A stretch of DNA of 64,000 nt from Anaspis maculata (taxonomy: Eukaryota; Arthropoda; Insecta; Coleoptera; Scraptiidae). Below, one piece after another: positions 1 to 11,797 of this stretch. The notes under the pieces were generated by a model that saw only the letters and a program-made list of their open reading frames with translations, was not told the origin of the DNA and did not search any database. A program made the position numbers and the translations under genes. Location of the stretch: NCBI GenBank assembly GCA_949128115.1, contig OX421963.1, positions 90,219,602 to 90,283,601 on the forward strand, in the 5' to 3' direction. How positions within the stretch are numbered: the first letter of the stretch is position 1; every line of letters begins with the position of its first letter.

Positions 1-157
1 TGAACGAGATTTAACAGCAGCCACTCGAGATTTTGCGTTCTTCTGGGGCAGTTAGGCTCGATCAGTACTGCGTGCATCCAAGAAAACGGGAATTTGTTTG
101 AGCACCTATTGTAATCTTTGCAAAGAAATCTTATTATAAACTACGTTTTCACATGAT

Positions 158-945
158 TTGCCAAGAAACACTTGTTCCAAATTTACTCAGCCCCCACCTC
201 CTACCTTTAAGATGTCCCTGTTGAAAATTCTCTTTACAAAAAATCTTTTTACAGCATCAGCTTGTCATTCTTACATGAAGACGTCATATCAAATCTCGTC
301 ATTTTATCTCGGCAAGCTTCGGAGACAAGAGCAACACCTCGAACAACACTAAGTTCCCCTTCGAAGAGGCTCTAGGTCCCTTAAGATGCATTTTTCAATC
401 CACCTTCATTTGAACGTTTCTTCCTGTTTTTTGTCCAAAAGAACACAATTGGTGTTATTGCTCTGATATCTGTATTTGGGATTTGGAAATTTTGGGAGAA
501 TCTCAGGTGAAGTTTTTTTGAAGTGATTTATCTCGAAAACGGTGCGTCGGATCGAAATGGTACAAGAGTACCTTTTTTCATGAAAAAAACTTTGATTTTT
601 CTGATTTTTTTATCAAAATTCAGAAAAAGTCACGGATAAAAAGATTGGGCCAAATTTATCCCCCGTCCCCTTTTAGTCGGACGTCCCTGATAAAAATGTG
701 GAAATCTTGTTCACACCAATATCTTAAGCTTTTAATATGTAGAGGTCAAACCGAGTTTTGTCATTTTATTTAGCCAAGTTTCGGAGATATTTGCAAAAAA
801 ACATTATCAGGTTTCTCCCTTTAAAGGGCTCTAGCTCCCTTAGGGGGCAATAATCGACCCATGTTTATATAGGGACTTTTCTTCCTCTTTTTTGACGTGG
901 AATGAGCTGGTCAAATATTGTGGTCTAATTTCAGCATTCTTGTAC
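158..945. repeat. Fragment of a fold-back repeat family (copies at 25.3-28.7 kb)
   Basis: The stretch from about 400 to 690 reads in the same direction as 27270-27580, and 700-940 matches 28490-28650 and, inverted, 25300-25580. Shared words include the phrase around GGTGCGTCG and the clause ending in TGGTCAAATATTG. It is therefore a diverged copy of the fold-back element annotated at 25294-28661. Its ends are not clear here, so borders are approximate. Nothing gene-like was seen in it or in the first 157 bases. Confidence 0.7.
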
Positions 946-1891
946 TGCGGCGACTAAAAAGTACCTGGGTATTAGGGTGGGCCGAAAAAATCAAAATTTG
1001 CCAAATCGAAAAATAATAGTGCGGAAAACTTGTATTTGAGCTTTATAAGTATTCCTATGAAAATTTGAAAAAAATCAATTTAGGTCTTGGGGTGCCACAA
1101 AGCACTTGAAATTGAAAAAAATTAAAATTCTTTGAAAAAATTTAAAAAAAGAGCATTTTTTCCCGATTTTTTTTTGCCGAAGGTTTGTATTGGGTCTTTG
1201 ACATTGTGTGTACAATTTTTGGTTTCAATTAGTCAAGATTTTTGGTTCTACAGGACATTAGGAAGTTTTAGTAGTTGAAAAAAATCCATTCATTTCAGAA
1301 AATATCATGTGAAAATCAGAAACTTGACTAAATTCACTCTATCAAATTCTACACAACTCTTATAGCTGAGGCTAGTTTGCTCTCGAAACCAGAGGCAAGC
1401 AAGGCGCAATTTGAAAAGTGCAGTGTTGGTGCAAAATACGTGAAAAACCAATGACTTAGTGAAAAACAAATTTCCATTTTTGACATTCCCAGTGAGATCA
1501 CTGAATCTATCATTCTATTTGACATTTCTAATTCTAACCTATGTGATTTTTTAACATTCTGCACATTCTATGAGCCTCACCTTTTTTTTTAGTTTGATGG
1601 CCTTTTTGATGCCTTACTTGGGATCGACATCTTTCCTCTAGAAGCCTTGTTTTTGATCAACAACCTAACCTATGCAGTTTAATGAAGTTTCTGTCATAAT
1701 TCTGGTGCACTCGCAACGACACACGACACCGTCGAAAAAAGTCGTTGTCGAATTAGTTGCACATTGTGCAAAAAAACTTAACTCAACTCTCAAGTGAAAC
1801 CCAACACACTTCCTAGGTGCGACTTGAATTTGCCAAGTGAAACACGAGAAGTGCGCATTGTTGGTCCAGTGCAGTCAAGTAAAAAACGCTA

Positions 1892-2052
1892 TTAGTTTAC
1901 TTTGGTTATGTTGTCAAAGCAAAGAAGTGCAAAAAAGCAAAGGCGAAAGCGATAAGTTGGTGAAGCCATGTTTCGACAACAATTACCTTATCGCTTTCGC
2001 CTTAGCTTTTTTTTGCATCTCTTTACTTTGATAACATATCAAAGTAAACTAA
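1892..2052. repeat. Hairpin-forming inverted repeat
   Basis: About 65 bases at 1892-1955 are repeated in inverted order at 1983-2052 with few mismatches, including the segment GGCGAAAGCGATAAG and its complement. The loop is only about 30 bases. It lies inside the hAT-like element at 973-2570 and was probably inserted there later. No coding sequence is visible. Confidence 0.75.
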
Positions 2053-2070
2053 GAGCTGCACGTAAGTAAG

Positions 2071-2195
2071 GTTGCGGCCTCATAAAAGTTTACACCGACG
2101 GCGATCGAGTGGCCATGCTAATTCAGTTTTGACGTAATTTTGAATGGGCATGGCCACACGATTGTCATCGGTGTAAACTTTTATGAGGCCGCAAC
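2071..2195. mobile_element. Short MITE with GTTGCGGCC ends
   Basis: The sequence opens with GTTGCGGCCTC and closes with its complement GAGGCCGCAAC, with arms of about 45 bases. The terminal GTTGCGGCC word is shared with two other small elements at 16222-16347 and 58959-59083, so it belongs to a dispersed MITE family. It is nested in the hAT-like element at 973-2570. Confidence 0.7.
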
Positions 2196-2589
2196 TGTAC
2201 CTAACACTTTCAATGCACGGATTTAGGCAAGTTTCCGATTTTTACATGACATTTTCTAAAATGAAGGATTTTTTTTCAAGTATTTAAATTTTCAATGTCC
2301 TGTAGAACCAAAAACCTCATCCAATTGAAATAAAAAACTGTACACACAATGTCAAAGACCCAATACAAGCCTTCAGCAAAAAAATCTGAAAAAATCGAAA
2401 AAAAATTTGTTTTGTTTTTTCTTATTTCAAATGCTTTGTGGCACCCTAAGACCTAAATTGATTTTTTTTTCAAATTTTCATAGGAATACTTATAATATAA
2501 AGCTCGAATACAAGTTTTCCGCACCATTATTTTTCGATTTGGCAAATTTCGATTTTTTCAGCCCACCCTACTAGGTATCTCTTTCCGAG

Positions 2590-2796
2590 CGAAATTCATT
2601 GTTGAGGTCAATATTGAGGGAGAAAGGTAACTTGTCATCGAGATCGCAAGTTTTATTCAATTAAAAAACAAACAAACGGATTTCTTCCATTTTTTTCAAT
2701 CTTCAATAATCGAAGGACATCTCGATCTTGATGACAAGAGCCATCCTTTTTCTTCCAATCTCGCTTCCAATATTGACCTCAACGCTGAACTTTGGT
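2590..2796. mobile_element. Small palindromic MITE-like element
   Basis: The left arm contains GTTGAGGTCAATATTG and the right arm contains CAATATTGACCTCAAC. A second matched pair, ACTTGTCATCGAGATCG and CGATCTTGATGACAAG, lies further in. The whole folds into a roughly 200-base hairpin. Superfamily is not determined. Confidence 0.65.
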
Positions 2797-3944
2797 TGAA
2801 TAAGACTGCAGTGCACGACGGCTTTAGCGCATTTTGTATCTAAAGGTACTTTAGGTACTTATAGCAATCCACCGACAGTCCAGCACCCTTCCATAACTTC
2901 TTACTCGACTTCTTGTCATTTTGTCTCGCACCTTCACACCTCCCTTAAAAAATCTAGGTAGGTATTCGGTGTATTAATTAACGAATTTGTCGAGGACTTG
3001 TTTCAATTTGCTGCCTCATGATCGCACACAAACACCATATAAATAATCGACTTGGCGAGCTTTTCCTCCATTTATTCCTTTATCTCCCCCCTTTCGTTTT
3101 CATCCAGCAAAGCCGAGCTTTTTTCCTTCATTATGGAACATAATTTGTATTATTCCACTCGGGCAGCGCGATTGCGAGAAAGTAAAGCAAACAAGGCCAA
3201 AGCAAAGCAAAGAAACCCTATAAACCTCTCCACAAGGATTTTGTGCATACACAAATTCGGTTAATTGTCTTGTAAAGTTCCGTCGGAAACTCCCGCATCA
3301 ACTTCACGCTTTTACAGATTCATCCAATTCCAATCAAATTATTCGTGTTTATTTGAGCAGAAATCCCTGCTCACTGGCATCCACCTATATAATATAATCT
3401 TCATCGTCATTAATCATCTTCCCTTACAAATGCAAGTATAGGTATTGGTTGTAAAGGTATAGGTATAGGTCGAGGTATAGGTTGTAGTTAAGAGTAGATA
3501 GGTAGCTCAAAATACCCGTGTGCAAATTAAATTTGCCGCGTTGCACAATATCGTAGATATTCAAAGCTTGATAACGACGATCGAAGAGGAGGAAGAGGAT
3601 GGACGAAGAGGAGAGTTTGATGAAAGCATCGCATGTTATATATACATGTGTGTGTTGTGTGTTCCCGTCTCCATAGCCGATGTCTTTGGGTTCGTCTAAT
3701 AATCAATCAATCGAGATTAAAGGAAGCCTAACGAAGTCCTTTGAGACTGACACGCTAAAAAGCATACAAAAAGGACAATTATTTTCGAGAGGAGGCCTGG
3801 ATTTTCCGGCAAATGAAAAACCTGAATCTGCAAGCTGTAGGCGAAATATTTTTGTCGTGCAGGCAGTTTTCGACGAGAGAGTCTTTCTGCTACAATCTGA
3901 ATATCTGATCAGTGACTATAAAGTATAATCAGTCTCACAACTTT
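2797..3944. other. Intronic or intergenic DNA without recognised genes
   Basis: This stretch holds short open frames only, none with a recognisable domain. It includes an irregular run built from TATAGG and GGTATAGG words at about 3436-3505. If the RGK gene at 11005 has its earlier exons outside the window, this is intron. Confidence 0.5.
3436..3505. repeat. Imperfect GGTATA microsatellite
   Basis: Variants of the hexamer GGTATA are repeated about ten times with interspersed GGTTGTA and GGTCGA words. The tract is too degenerate for one clean unit. Confidence 0.6.
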
Positions 3945-4824
3945 CATTAGAGCAAGCTATGGAAAAAATGGGTTGCGTTGGTACTAATGGCACGTTGACG
4001 ACTTGTTGGCAGCTATGTAGCTGTCTTTATGTGTAATTCTCAATGTGACATTGTCACCGTCTCGGGGAGTCATGTACGCGAAAGTGAAAATTTTCGAGCA
4101 TATGCGAGGAATTGTTAGTTTCCTTTGAGTGATTTGCAGTGTGGACGATAAGGGACATTGTCTTCACTGGTTGGTGGGTCTTCGCCAAGGCTATCAGGTT
4201 TTTGCCGGCCACTGAGAAAATTATGCCGAAAGTCTGTGATGCCGTGAAGAAATGGAATGTGAAAAGAAAAAACTCACTGCCGAAGAGGAAACTTATTCTT
4301 CAGATGAACAATAAGGATAGTAGGACAATAATTTATGGAGTTGAACTGTACGGAGACGAGACAATTTGGGTGTGAGTAGGTAGGTACCCTGTGTTGTCTG
4401 CCAGCATGTGTCTTCATACCTTAGTTGCTGTTGCAGTAGGAATTATAGGTAGAGCTAGAGCTAAGGAACCTAGTACTCACTACTCCAGTGATGTGCATCA
4501 GAACAAGTAGCGAGTAGTATCCTGCCGATCTTCTACATAATTCATTAGTAGCCGCCAAAAAGCTAACAACCTTGGCAGAAACCCATCAACTAGTAAAGAC
4601 AATGTCCCTTATCGTCCACACTGCAAAGCACTCCAAAACTCACGATTCCTGGCGTATGCTCAAAAAATTTCACTCCCGCGTACATGATACCTCGACACGG
4701 TGACAAGGTGTCACGCTCGGTGTCACGTTAAAAATTGCACGTGTAGATAACTAGCTGGCATCCCCTTGTCATCGTATTATTCGTATACCAACACAACACA
4801 ATTTTTCCATAGCTTGCTCCAATG
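3945..4824. mobile_element. Fold-back element, about 0.9 kb
   Basis: The ends are CATTAGAGCAAGCT at 3945 and AGCTTGCTCCAATG at 4811-4824, which are inverted copies with one mismatch. Longer matching segments occur further in, such as the GGACGATAAGGGACATTG segment near 4142 and its complement near 4601-4620. The internal 78-codon frame at 4139-4375 has no recognisable domain and lies across one arm, so I do not call it a gene. Confidence 0.75.
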
Positions 4825-5530
4825 CAGAAAGGCGTGAAATTGATTATAGGTACCTAAATTTCCAAACATCATGACGCGCACGGCTGAAATATTTTGCCTA
4901 TACTATAGAGAAGGTAAATATTGGCACGGGTTATTGAAGGTAAACGTCAAAATGCACGGTGCACTTTCCTGTAGGTAGGTACATACACCAATCTATATAA
5001 AAGGTTTTGTTGGTTCAATATGTTTTAAAAATATCAGAGGTATGTTAACTTTGTACTCGCCTTTGTGTGTAGGTACCTACTGGTATATAAAAATTAAATG
5101 GCTATTCAACGACCATAGTGAATTCAAAAGGGCGCACAATGAGCTATCGACGACGATGAAATGTTATTTCCGATTTTGAGATAGTGCCCGTTCATTAAAT
5201 TACCCACAGTCTTAAGCGAAGATTTAACTATACATCTAAGAAGGAAAACAAAGTTACTAACTAGATACCTACATCAAGTCCTCTAGAGTAAAGTCTGAAA
5301 CTCTTAAATAATTATAGAACAAGTCGTTAGCTCACTGGCTTGTTGATCGAAGCTCGAAGCTAAGAGCTATCTACACCCCATATTATTAAACACCACAGTT
5401 GTTTAATTACATGTACATATTTGCGTTAATAATTATCTCATCAATTAATTAATCACCTAATTCATGGTTTGACAACTCTCCACAATAAACAAGGCATCTT
5501 GAATCGCTATATAATGTACTCGGCGATATA
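4825..5530. other. No gene or clear repeat seen
   Basis: This AT-rich stretch has only short frames. Scattered GTAGGTAC words occur. I see nothing that supports a gene. Confidence 0.5.
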
Positions 5531-6538
5531 CCGGGTGATCATTTGAAAACTATCCACCCGTAATAGCTCCCGATACCTGGAACCTGGTGGATGTTTCTTT
5601 CAGCAAAAACAGGTCGATTTTTATATCGAAGGGGACATCTAAAACACACATTGACAAATTTCTATCTTCAGCCCCCTCGCCCCCACTCCCCCAACTTTGA
5701 AATTTCAAATGACACTACCTCCCTTGCGCTACGTCAAATTGTAAAGAATTAAATTCTCTTCCCGAAAAAAATATTTTCAAATTTTTTAACCCACCCCCCT
5801 TAGATAGCATCGAGAAGATAATTTTTGAGAGAAAAAAAGCTCCCCAAATTTACCCCTCTGCTCCCCCCTATCTCATTACAAAATTCAACAAAACACCACC
5901 TATACTTTGTGATACATCAAATTAAAGGGAATCGAATTCTCTTTCAGGAAACAATTTTTTTGGAATTTTCAACCCCACCCCCATTAAATTGGTCATTTGG
6001 AGTATTTTAGGAGGGAAACGGGGGACATTAAAAATTTGGAGAAAATATTGTCTAGGAAGAGAATTCAATTTCCTTCAATTTGATATATCACAAGGTAGGT
6101 ATTGTCATTTTAGATTTTTGAGGTGAGGTGGGGGGAACGAAGGGGTGAATTTTGGATGTACTTTTTCCATAGAAAATTTTCTCTTCCGATGCTGTGCGGG
6201 ATGACGTTGACTGCATTGAAGAGAATTGAGAGGTCAAAAATATTTAATTGGACACTCAGAGAATTTTAGGAAAGAGAGGGGTGGGGTTAAACATTTTATA
6301 AATATTTTTTCAGAAAGAGAATTTAATTTTGTTCAATTTGATGTATTGCAAAATAGGTGGTGTCATTTGAAATTTCAAAGTTGGGGTGGGTGGGGGCGAG
6401 GGGGCTGAGGATAGAAATTCGCCAAAGTATGTTTTAGATGTCCCCTTCGATATAAAAATCGACCTGTTTTTGCTTGAAGACATCTTCACTAGATATCGGG
6501 AGTTATTGCAGGTGGATAGTTTCCAAATGATCACCCGG
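5531..6538. mobile_element. Fold-back element with CCGGGTG ends in a TATA site
   Basis: The element starts CCGGGTGATCATTTG and ends CAAATGATCACCCGG. It is flanked on both sides by TATA (5527-5530 and 6539-6542). The arms, about 120 bases and more, include TAGATGTCCCCTTCG and its complement. It is part of the TATA/TA-targeting fold-back group that recurs through the window. No transposase is present. Confidence 0.85.
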
Positions 6539-6542
6539 TATA

Positions 6543-8390
6543 ATGTGTTACTAATATTATGCAGTTCGTTGATTTAGCCGTATCATTCTACAGTGTATCA
6601 AGAACTTTTGTAGAACACTTTTGAAGAACTTGAATACTATCACATGGCGAAATCCTATTAGCTATATAGATAATAGAAACCAAGTGTCATTTTCTGGTTG
6701 TGGTACTCCTGATTGACAGATAACGACGAAAATCTTCTTTTTCCGTCCAATGTTCATATCCTATTTCTACAACAAATTTGGTCTAGATCGGCTGAATGGC
6801 TTAGGCCCAGCATTTCAGTTGGAGCTGACGGAGACACTAAGCTATTTCGTTTGGGTAAATGCGCATGCGTGAGGGTGTCAAATTATTTTAAACTCAGTAC
6901 CTACACTAGAAATACAGTTCTAGTAAAAGAAAGAAATGGTAGTTTCTTTCCGATTTGGACAACACCTTGGTTTAGTACCTACTCCACTACTCGCGCTCCT
7001 GGCCTCGTTGGTGTTGTGACAGCATGCTTCAATTCCGGTATTGCTGGCATCAATGGAAATATTGGGATGGAGTATTGGCTTCCATTTTAATGTCTTCTAG
7101 TTTTCTCACATTACCGTCGAAATACTGCGTTCGTTGTTCCAAAACCGTTAAATATTTCTTTCCTTTCTTTTGATTGCCTTTCCTCCTATTCTTTTAGAAC
7201 ATTTTTCAATTTTTTCTTGTCTTCTAAGATGCTGTACTTGCAGGAAATTTTCTGATTCTTCTTTTTCTTCCAAGCGTTTCTTTTCTTGTCAGGTATCTTG
7301 TTTCTCCAAAAGATACCTAAATTCTACTCGCTGTTGTCGCTCTGATTGGGAATCTGGTGTCGATCGGCTCATCTCCGCTTATACAGTTACCTTCGGGAAC
7401 ATTCCACGGGCTGTCTGGCATATTCCGCATTGACCACCCATCGCATAAGATTCGCGACGGCTCTCGAAACGTCCATCAGATTAGCGTGTATGCCGGCATG
7501 CTCTGGAAAGTCCACGCCTCCGCCATTTGTGCAGACGTCTCCTAATTGCCCATTGGGTCTCCAGCTTGTGCGAACGATCTAGAATTGGCGCGTTTGCTCA
7601 CGAATGTATTGGAATCGCACGACAGCCTCGCAACTCGTAACAATACGTTTGGTTCTAGAGTCCTTCGACTCTTCTTGTTCAATTTTTGGATAGAGGTACC
7701 TAAATGCCAAGATGATGAGACAAAAGTCCGAGTAGAAACTATATAGGTACAGGAGAATACCGCAATAAATCGTGAACATTTTCCTTGTAGAGTACTCGGA
7801 ACACCAGAGGGACCTGTGGGTGGAGCCTTACTGCGCGAAAGTTGAATTTTGGAAGGTAGAAGTTCCAATGGGAATGGAGGCGTAAATCTGGGGACAAACT
7901 TATACACATAAAAAAGGATATATTGGATTATTGGCATGAATTAACCTCAGCATTAACCCTTTGGGTCTTTGTTTGTTAAAGCCCTTTCAAAAGACTTATT
8001 CGGAGAGAACGTTATTTTCGAGGTTATTTTAGATCATGTATCAGGTAGCTTCAAATGACTTGTCTTTTCAGGTTTTGTGTGGGAGAATTTCTCGCGCTTT
8101 TCATTTCCCAATTTCCGCAAATTTTCCTCCGGGCGTCTTGCATTCCCCTCCCATTCTCGACAGCTGCAGCTCCTGCTGTAAATGTCCCATAGAGAATATT
8201 AAAAAAGTGTACAGGGCCCAACAGGTCATATGCATGCGACAAATACACATATAGAACCCTGTAGGGCCCTGTGGATATTTCAAATAATTGTTCCCATGCA
8301 AACACCATAAGACGTATATAAAGCCCCGATTAGTTCTACCGGGCTCTACAGTGGGCTATCCAAAAGTTGGTGCTGACCCCCACAAGGTCC
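6543..8390. other. Gene-free stretch
   Basis: Several frames of 60-130 codons occur on both strands, but none shows a domain, a plausible splice structure or repetition elsewhere. A short word at 7787-7840 recurs at 56026-56079. Otherwise I see nothing supportable. Confidence 0.45.
7787..7840. repeat. Short dispersed repeat (pair with 56026-56079)
   Basis: Both copies contain CAGAGGGACCTGTGGG followed by GGAGCCT and CTGCGC, about 85 percent alike over some 54 bases. Only the conserved core can be bounded, so it may be the end of a larger element. Confidence 0.6.
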
Positions 8391-8741
8391 TGTACACTCA
8401 CTACGGGTCTGTATGGTAAATGAACCAAATTGTGCTGATGTCCATAGAATCATTTACACTTCCTATAGAGCCTTATGGTAGAAAAAACGCAAGGACCCTA
8501 TGAAATTTCTATAGGTCAGGGACCCCATAAAAAATATACCCCACCCGTTCGCTGTCCCATAAAGCCCTGTACACTCACTACGGGTCTGTATGGTAAGTAT
8601 ATACCAAATCCGCTGATGCCCATAGAAACCTTTACACTTCCTATGGAGCTTAATGGTAGAAAATCAACATAGGACCCTATAAAATTTTTATAGGTGAGGG
8701 ACCGGGGGGACCCGATCCAAAATATTCCCCCACCCGTTCGG
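8391..8741. repeat. Tandem repeat, two units of about 178 bp
   Basis: The phrase TGTACACTCACTACGGGTCT occurs at 8391 and again at 8569, and both units run on through CACTTCCTAT and TATAGGT to CCACCCGTTCG. Shorter relatives built on CACTTCCTATGGGGCTGTAT follow at 9415-9690 after an inserted element, so one array seems to have been split. Confidence 0.8.
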
Positions 8742-8810
8742 TTTGAAAAAACCGTTACCGAATCCTTTACTGCTTTTACCAGTAGCCTGCTCGCTGCATT
8801 ATAGATATCA

Positions 8811-9398
8811 ACCAGTCAATTGACCGGTCAATTGACTGCGGTCAAATACCTCGCTCGGTCAATTGACTAACTTTTTCTTCTAATATATGATAATATCGGA
8901 TTTATTCAGTTAAAATACTCAAAATTCATCTGATAAATATAATTATTTACTTATAGTAGGACTTCAGTAGGTTCACTCCTCTCTTTTTCGATATTTTTAT
9001 TAATGTTTTTCTTCTTAATTGAAATAGTGGATTTTTGTTTAATTTTTTTACTAGAAATAGTGAATAAAACTCCTATAAATTGTCAATAAAACGTTGTTGA
9101 TCGAAATATGATCAATTTTGATGTTAAAATTAGGGTTTTACTATGAGTTTAGGCTTCATACGAGGCTTCATACACATAACACATGACGGGTACGTTTGTT
9201 CTTATTTGACCTATCGTGTGATAGAATGAATTCTTATTTTAGGTAGGCCGTGGCCTGGTCAAATTCAGGGGTGCGAAGCTGCATTCGTCTGGGCCACAGC
9301 CTATCTAAAATAAGAATTCATTTGATCACACGATATTTGACCGTCAATTGACCGGTCAATAGTCAAATTCGTATTTGACCGGTCAAAGTACAACTCTA
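8811..9398. mobile_element. Inserted element rich in TTGACCGGTCAA palindromes
   Basis: Both ends carry several copies of the palindrome TTGACCGGTCAA, arranged as inverted repeats around an AT-rich core. The element separates two parts of a related minisatellite. Ends are approximate and the superfamily is not determined. Confidence 0.55.
9212..9334. repeat. Hairpin inside the 8.8-9.4 kb element
   Basis: ATCGTGTGATAGAATGAATT at 9212 pairs with its near-complement ending at 9334. The inner words TAGGTAGGCCGTGGCC and GGGCCACAGCCTATCTA also pair. The loop is about 35 bases. Confidence 0.7.
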
Positions 9399-9414
9399 AT
9401 ACCTCCTAATAGGA

Positions 9415-9690
9415 TGTATGGTGCTATATTCATATGTCTGTAGTGGCCCCATTCATCCCTGTACACTTCCTATGAGACTGTATAGTGGCATATCTATCAC
9501 GTTGTATTGACCCCATCCACCCCTATAGACTTTCTATAGTGTTCTATAGTGACACCCATACAGCCCTGTACACTTCCTATGGGGCTGTATAGTGGCAAGT
9601 CCATCTAGTTGTATTGAGCCTATAAAAACCTCAACAGTTTCTATGGGGCTGTATGGTGGCATATTTAAGTCTGCGCTGGCCGCCATACAG
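9415..9690. repeat. Minisatellite-like run of CTATGGGGCTGTATAGTGGCA words
   Basis: Variants of CACTTCCTATGGGGCTGTAT followed by GTGGCA recur about every 40-60 bases. The same vocabulary appears in the 178-bp tandem at 8391-8741 and in scattered form at about 10340-10560. The period is irregular. Confidence 0.6.
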
Positions 9691-11004
9691 GCCTATATAC
9701 ATCAATTAGTTATAAAACAATAACAATCTTGGTATATCATGTAAAACAATTACCTCCCACATGCACAATTGTTGCTTCCCACCAATCTTTCTCGTCGCCG
9801 TACCTGACGAGGTACTTTTTAGTTGGATTTAATTTGGAAAATCAATCTTTCGAACGTTTTCGATTGGTACGATGGGTCGGGCATTATACCTTTCTGATCT
9901 TGTCCTTTACAAATATAACGTAAGCATAAGCATGCGACGTAGACGCCATTTTTTGCCTAAAAATTATTTTGTAATTTTTGTACAATATTTATTTATTTAC
10001 AATAAATACAGCTCCAGTAGTACAGTGAAAAAACTCTTACTTATCACAAAAGTGAGATTATTGTGTCATAAAAGGCATCTCCAATTTTACAGTGTCCAAC
10101 TAGAATTCTTTAACAAACACTTGAACAGGCACAGCACAACTAACAATTCCAGGTTATCCAGGACTATTCTGGGCACAGGCATGCACGGCACATCACATGT
10201 ACCTACTGTGGTCTTTGGACTCTGGAGCACGCGAACGCCAACGCCAAACCAAATTAATGACAGAAGAAAACTAGTATCACAGCGTCCCTGGCCCTGGCGG
10301 TGGCGCCACTATAACCCAAGCGGGATATTCCTCCCGAAATGGCCACATAGAGCCCTATATAAATAAATAATAATACTGGAATGTCCACCGTAGAATCTCA
10401 TAGGTCATACTGGCTCCTGTCATTTAGTTTTCTATAGGTAGTTTACCGGTACAAAATATATCTAACGTACAGGGATAAATGGGCAATATAGAATTACTTT
10501 GAAATCACCTATAGGGACCGATACATACCTTTTCTTGTGCCTATACATCCCGGTAAACCCCACAGATACCGAAAGAAGACCCTAGCAGTTTGAATGGGTG
10601 TTCAATTGCACATTTATAACAGGATACGCTTTCATATTTGACTAACTATTTCACTTTCAAGCTGTAGGCCCAGCACCACAGTACCTACGCATTTTATTGT
10701 ATTGTTACAATATTGTATACAATACATTATACTTGTATTGTTAATTGTGCGCCGTATTTTATAACAATAGAGTAGGAAGGTAAACGGCTTCGCATAAAAC
10801 CCAACAAAACCTCGATTCAACTTTTATTATTGGAGTTTGTGGAGTTGTTTGGCACGGCTGCGCTGCTGCTGCTGCTGCAGTTTTATCGCCACTATCATAA
10901 TAATTTTAATATCGCGTTTCTCTGTTGCGCTCGATCTTTCCTCCAGGCACCCATATGCAGCTTTTACGATGTACTCTACATAGTTGTCGTCTTGTATGTT
11001 GCAG
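9691..11004. other. Intron before the RGK terminal exon
   Basis: No exon was recognised here. The frame at 9872-10366 has no recognisable domain. The 3' part ends in a pyrimidine-rich tract and TTGTATGTTGCAG at 10992-11004, a good splice acceptor. Confidence 0.55.
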
Positions 11005-11270
11005 ACGGCAAGTGCTTGGCGTGCACGTTCCGTGCCAAATTCATCGAAATCTCCGTCGGCATAAACCACAACGTCGACGAGCTGCTGGTCGGCATCCTGG
11101 CCCAGATCAGGCTGAAGGTGGTCAACTGCGAGGACAGGGACCACCAGCAGCAGTGGTACAAGAGCAGGGGGATGGTCAAGGCCAGCATGAAGGCCCGTCA
11201 GATGTTCACGTGGCTCTTCGGCAAAGAGGATTCCAAATTCAAGAATTGCGAAAACCTGCACATACTGTAG
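11005..11270 (+). CDS. RGK-family (Rad/Gem/Kir/Rem) small GTPase, last coding exon
   Basis: This exon encodes the C-terminal 88 or so residues of an RGK GTPase, a Ras-related group that inhibits voltage-gated calcium channels and affects the cytoskeleton (family knowledge). It follows a clean acceptor (TTGTATGTTGCAG) and begins in phase, with two bases completing an Asp codon. Visible marks are the start DGKCLACTFRAKFIEIS, which holds the G5-like end of the G domain, then NHNVDELLVGILAQIRL, a basic helix (KARQMFTWLFGK), and the terminus NCENLHIL, the RGK-specific C-x-NL-x-L ending, then TAG. These proteins lack a prenylation box and bind membrane through this basic tail. The nucleotide-binding exons were not found upstream and should lie left of the window across an intron above 11 kb. 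I cannot tell which RGK paralogue it is. The larger frame from 10830 reads through the intron and is not used. Confidence 0.93.
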
Positions 11271-11797
11271 CACCCGGCTGCGCGTGTGGCTCATGAATTT
11301 TTATAATCAAACATATCGACCAAAACAGACCCTTTTCTATGAATTGTTGTTATAATTTCTGTAATCGCGACTGAGAGAGAAAAATATAACAAAGAGTTGG
11401 AAGAGCCGAAGATTTAGAAGAAGTATTACTAACAAACGACATGAGTTATACGTCGAGTAGTTGTATAAGGCCTAAATGGAAATATATTTATACGATATGT
11501 TATTTGGAATCATCCTTCCATTCTTTGTAGATAGATATATCTCTTGTAATTATTCTAAATGACCAAAAAAAGAAACTGTAAAACAATAACGTGTACATCT
11601 ACTATACTATACTTTCTTATACTTAGACTTTTAGAGTGTTTTTCTAACTATTTTCATTCTATTATTATGCTATTACATGTACTTAGAATATAATTTAATT
11701 ATTTATTATATTATCATACTTATACTTATTATTCGTTTTGTACATCGACTTTTCTCCTATACTTTTGACAATAATTGTTGTATGTTGTATAAATAAA
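11271..11797 (+). other. Probable RGK 3' UTR with poly(A) signal
   Basis: AT-rich sequence follows the stop codon. An AATAAA hexamer lies at 11792-11797 after a TTGTATGTTGTAT stretch; another lies near 12064. Which one is used cannot be told from sequence. Confidence 0.55.

Larger units (their letters stand above)
973..2570. mobile_element. Non-autonomous hAT-like fold-back element
   Basis: The element begins TAGGGTGGGC and ends GCCCACCCTA, and its two arms are inverted copies for roughly 300 bases (973-1280 against 2250-2570). It is flanked by 8-bp duplications with one mismatch, CTGGGTAT at 965-972 and CTAGGTAT at 2571-2578. A TAGGG-type end plus an 8-bp target duplication is the signature of the hAT superfamily. 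There is no transposase reading frame. The centre carries two further palindromes, listed separately. Confidence 0.8.

Noticed and set aside
6713..7090. 125-codon frame on +
   Set aside because: It has no recognisable motif and no neighbouring exon, so chance is the simpler explanation.
10830..11004. Extension of the RGK frame upstream to an ATG at 10830
   Set aside because: It reads through a strong splice acceptor and gives a hydrophobic leader not found in RGK proteins.
10827..11294. 155-codon frame on - over the RGK exon
   Set aside because: It is complementary to a clear RGK C-terminus and has no family features.
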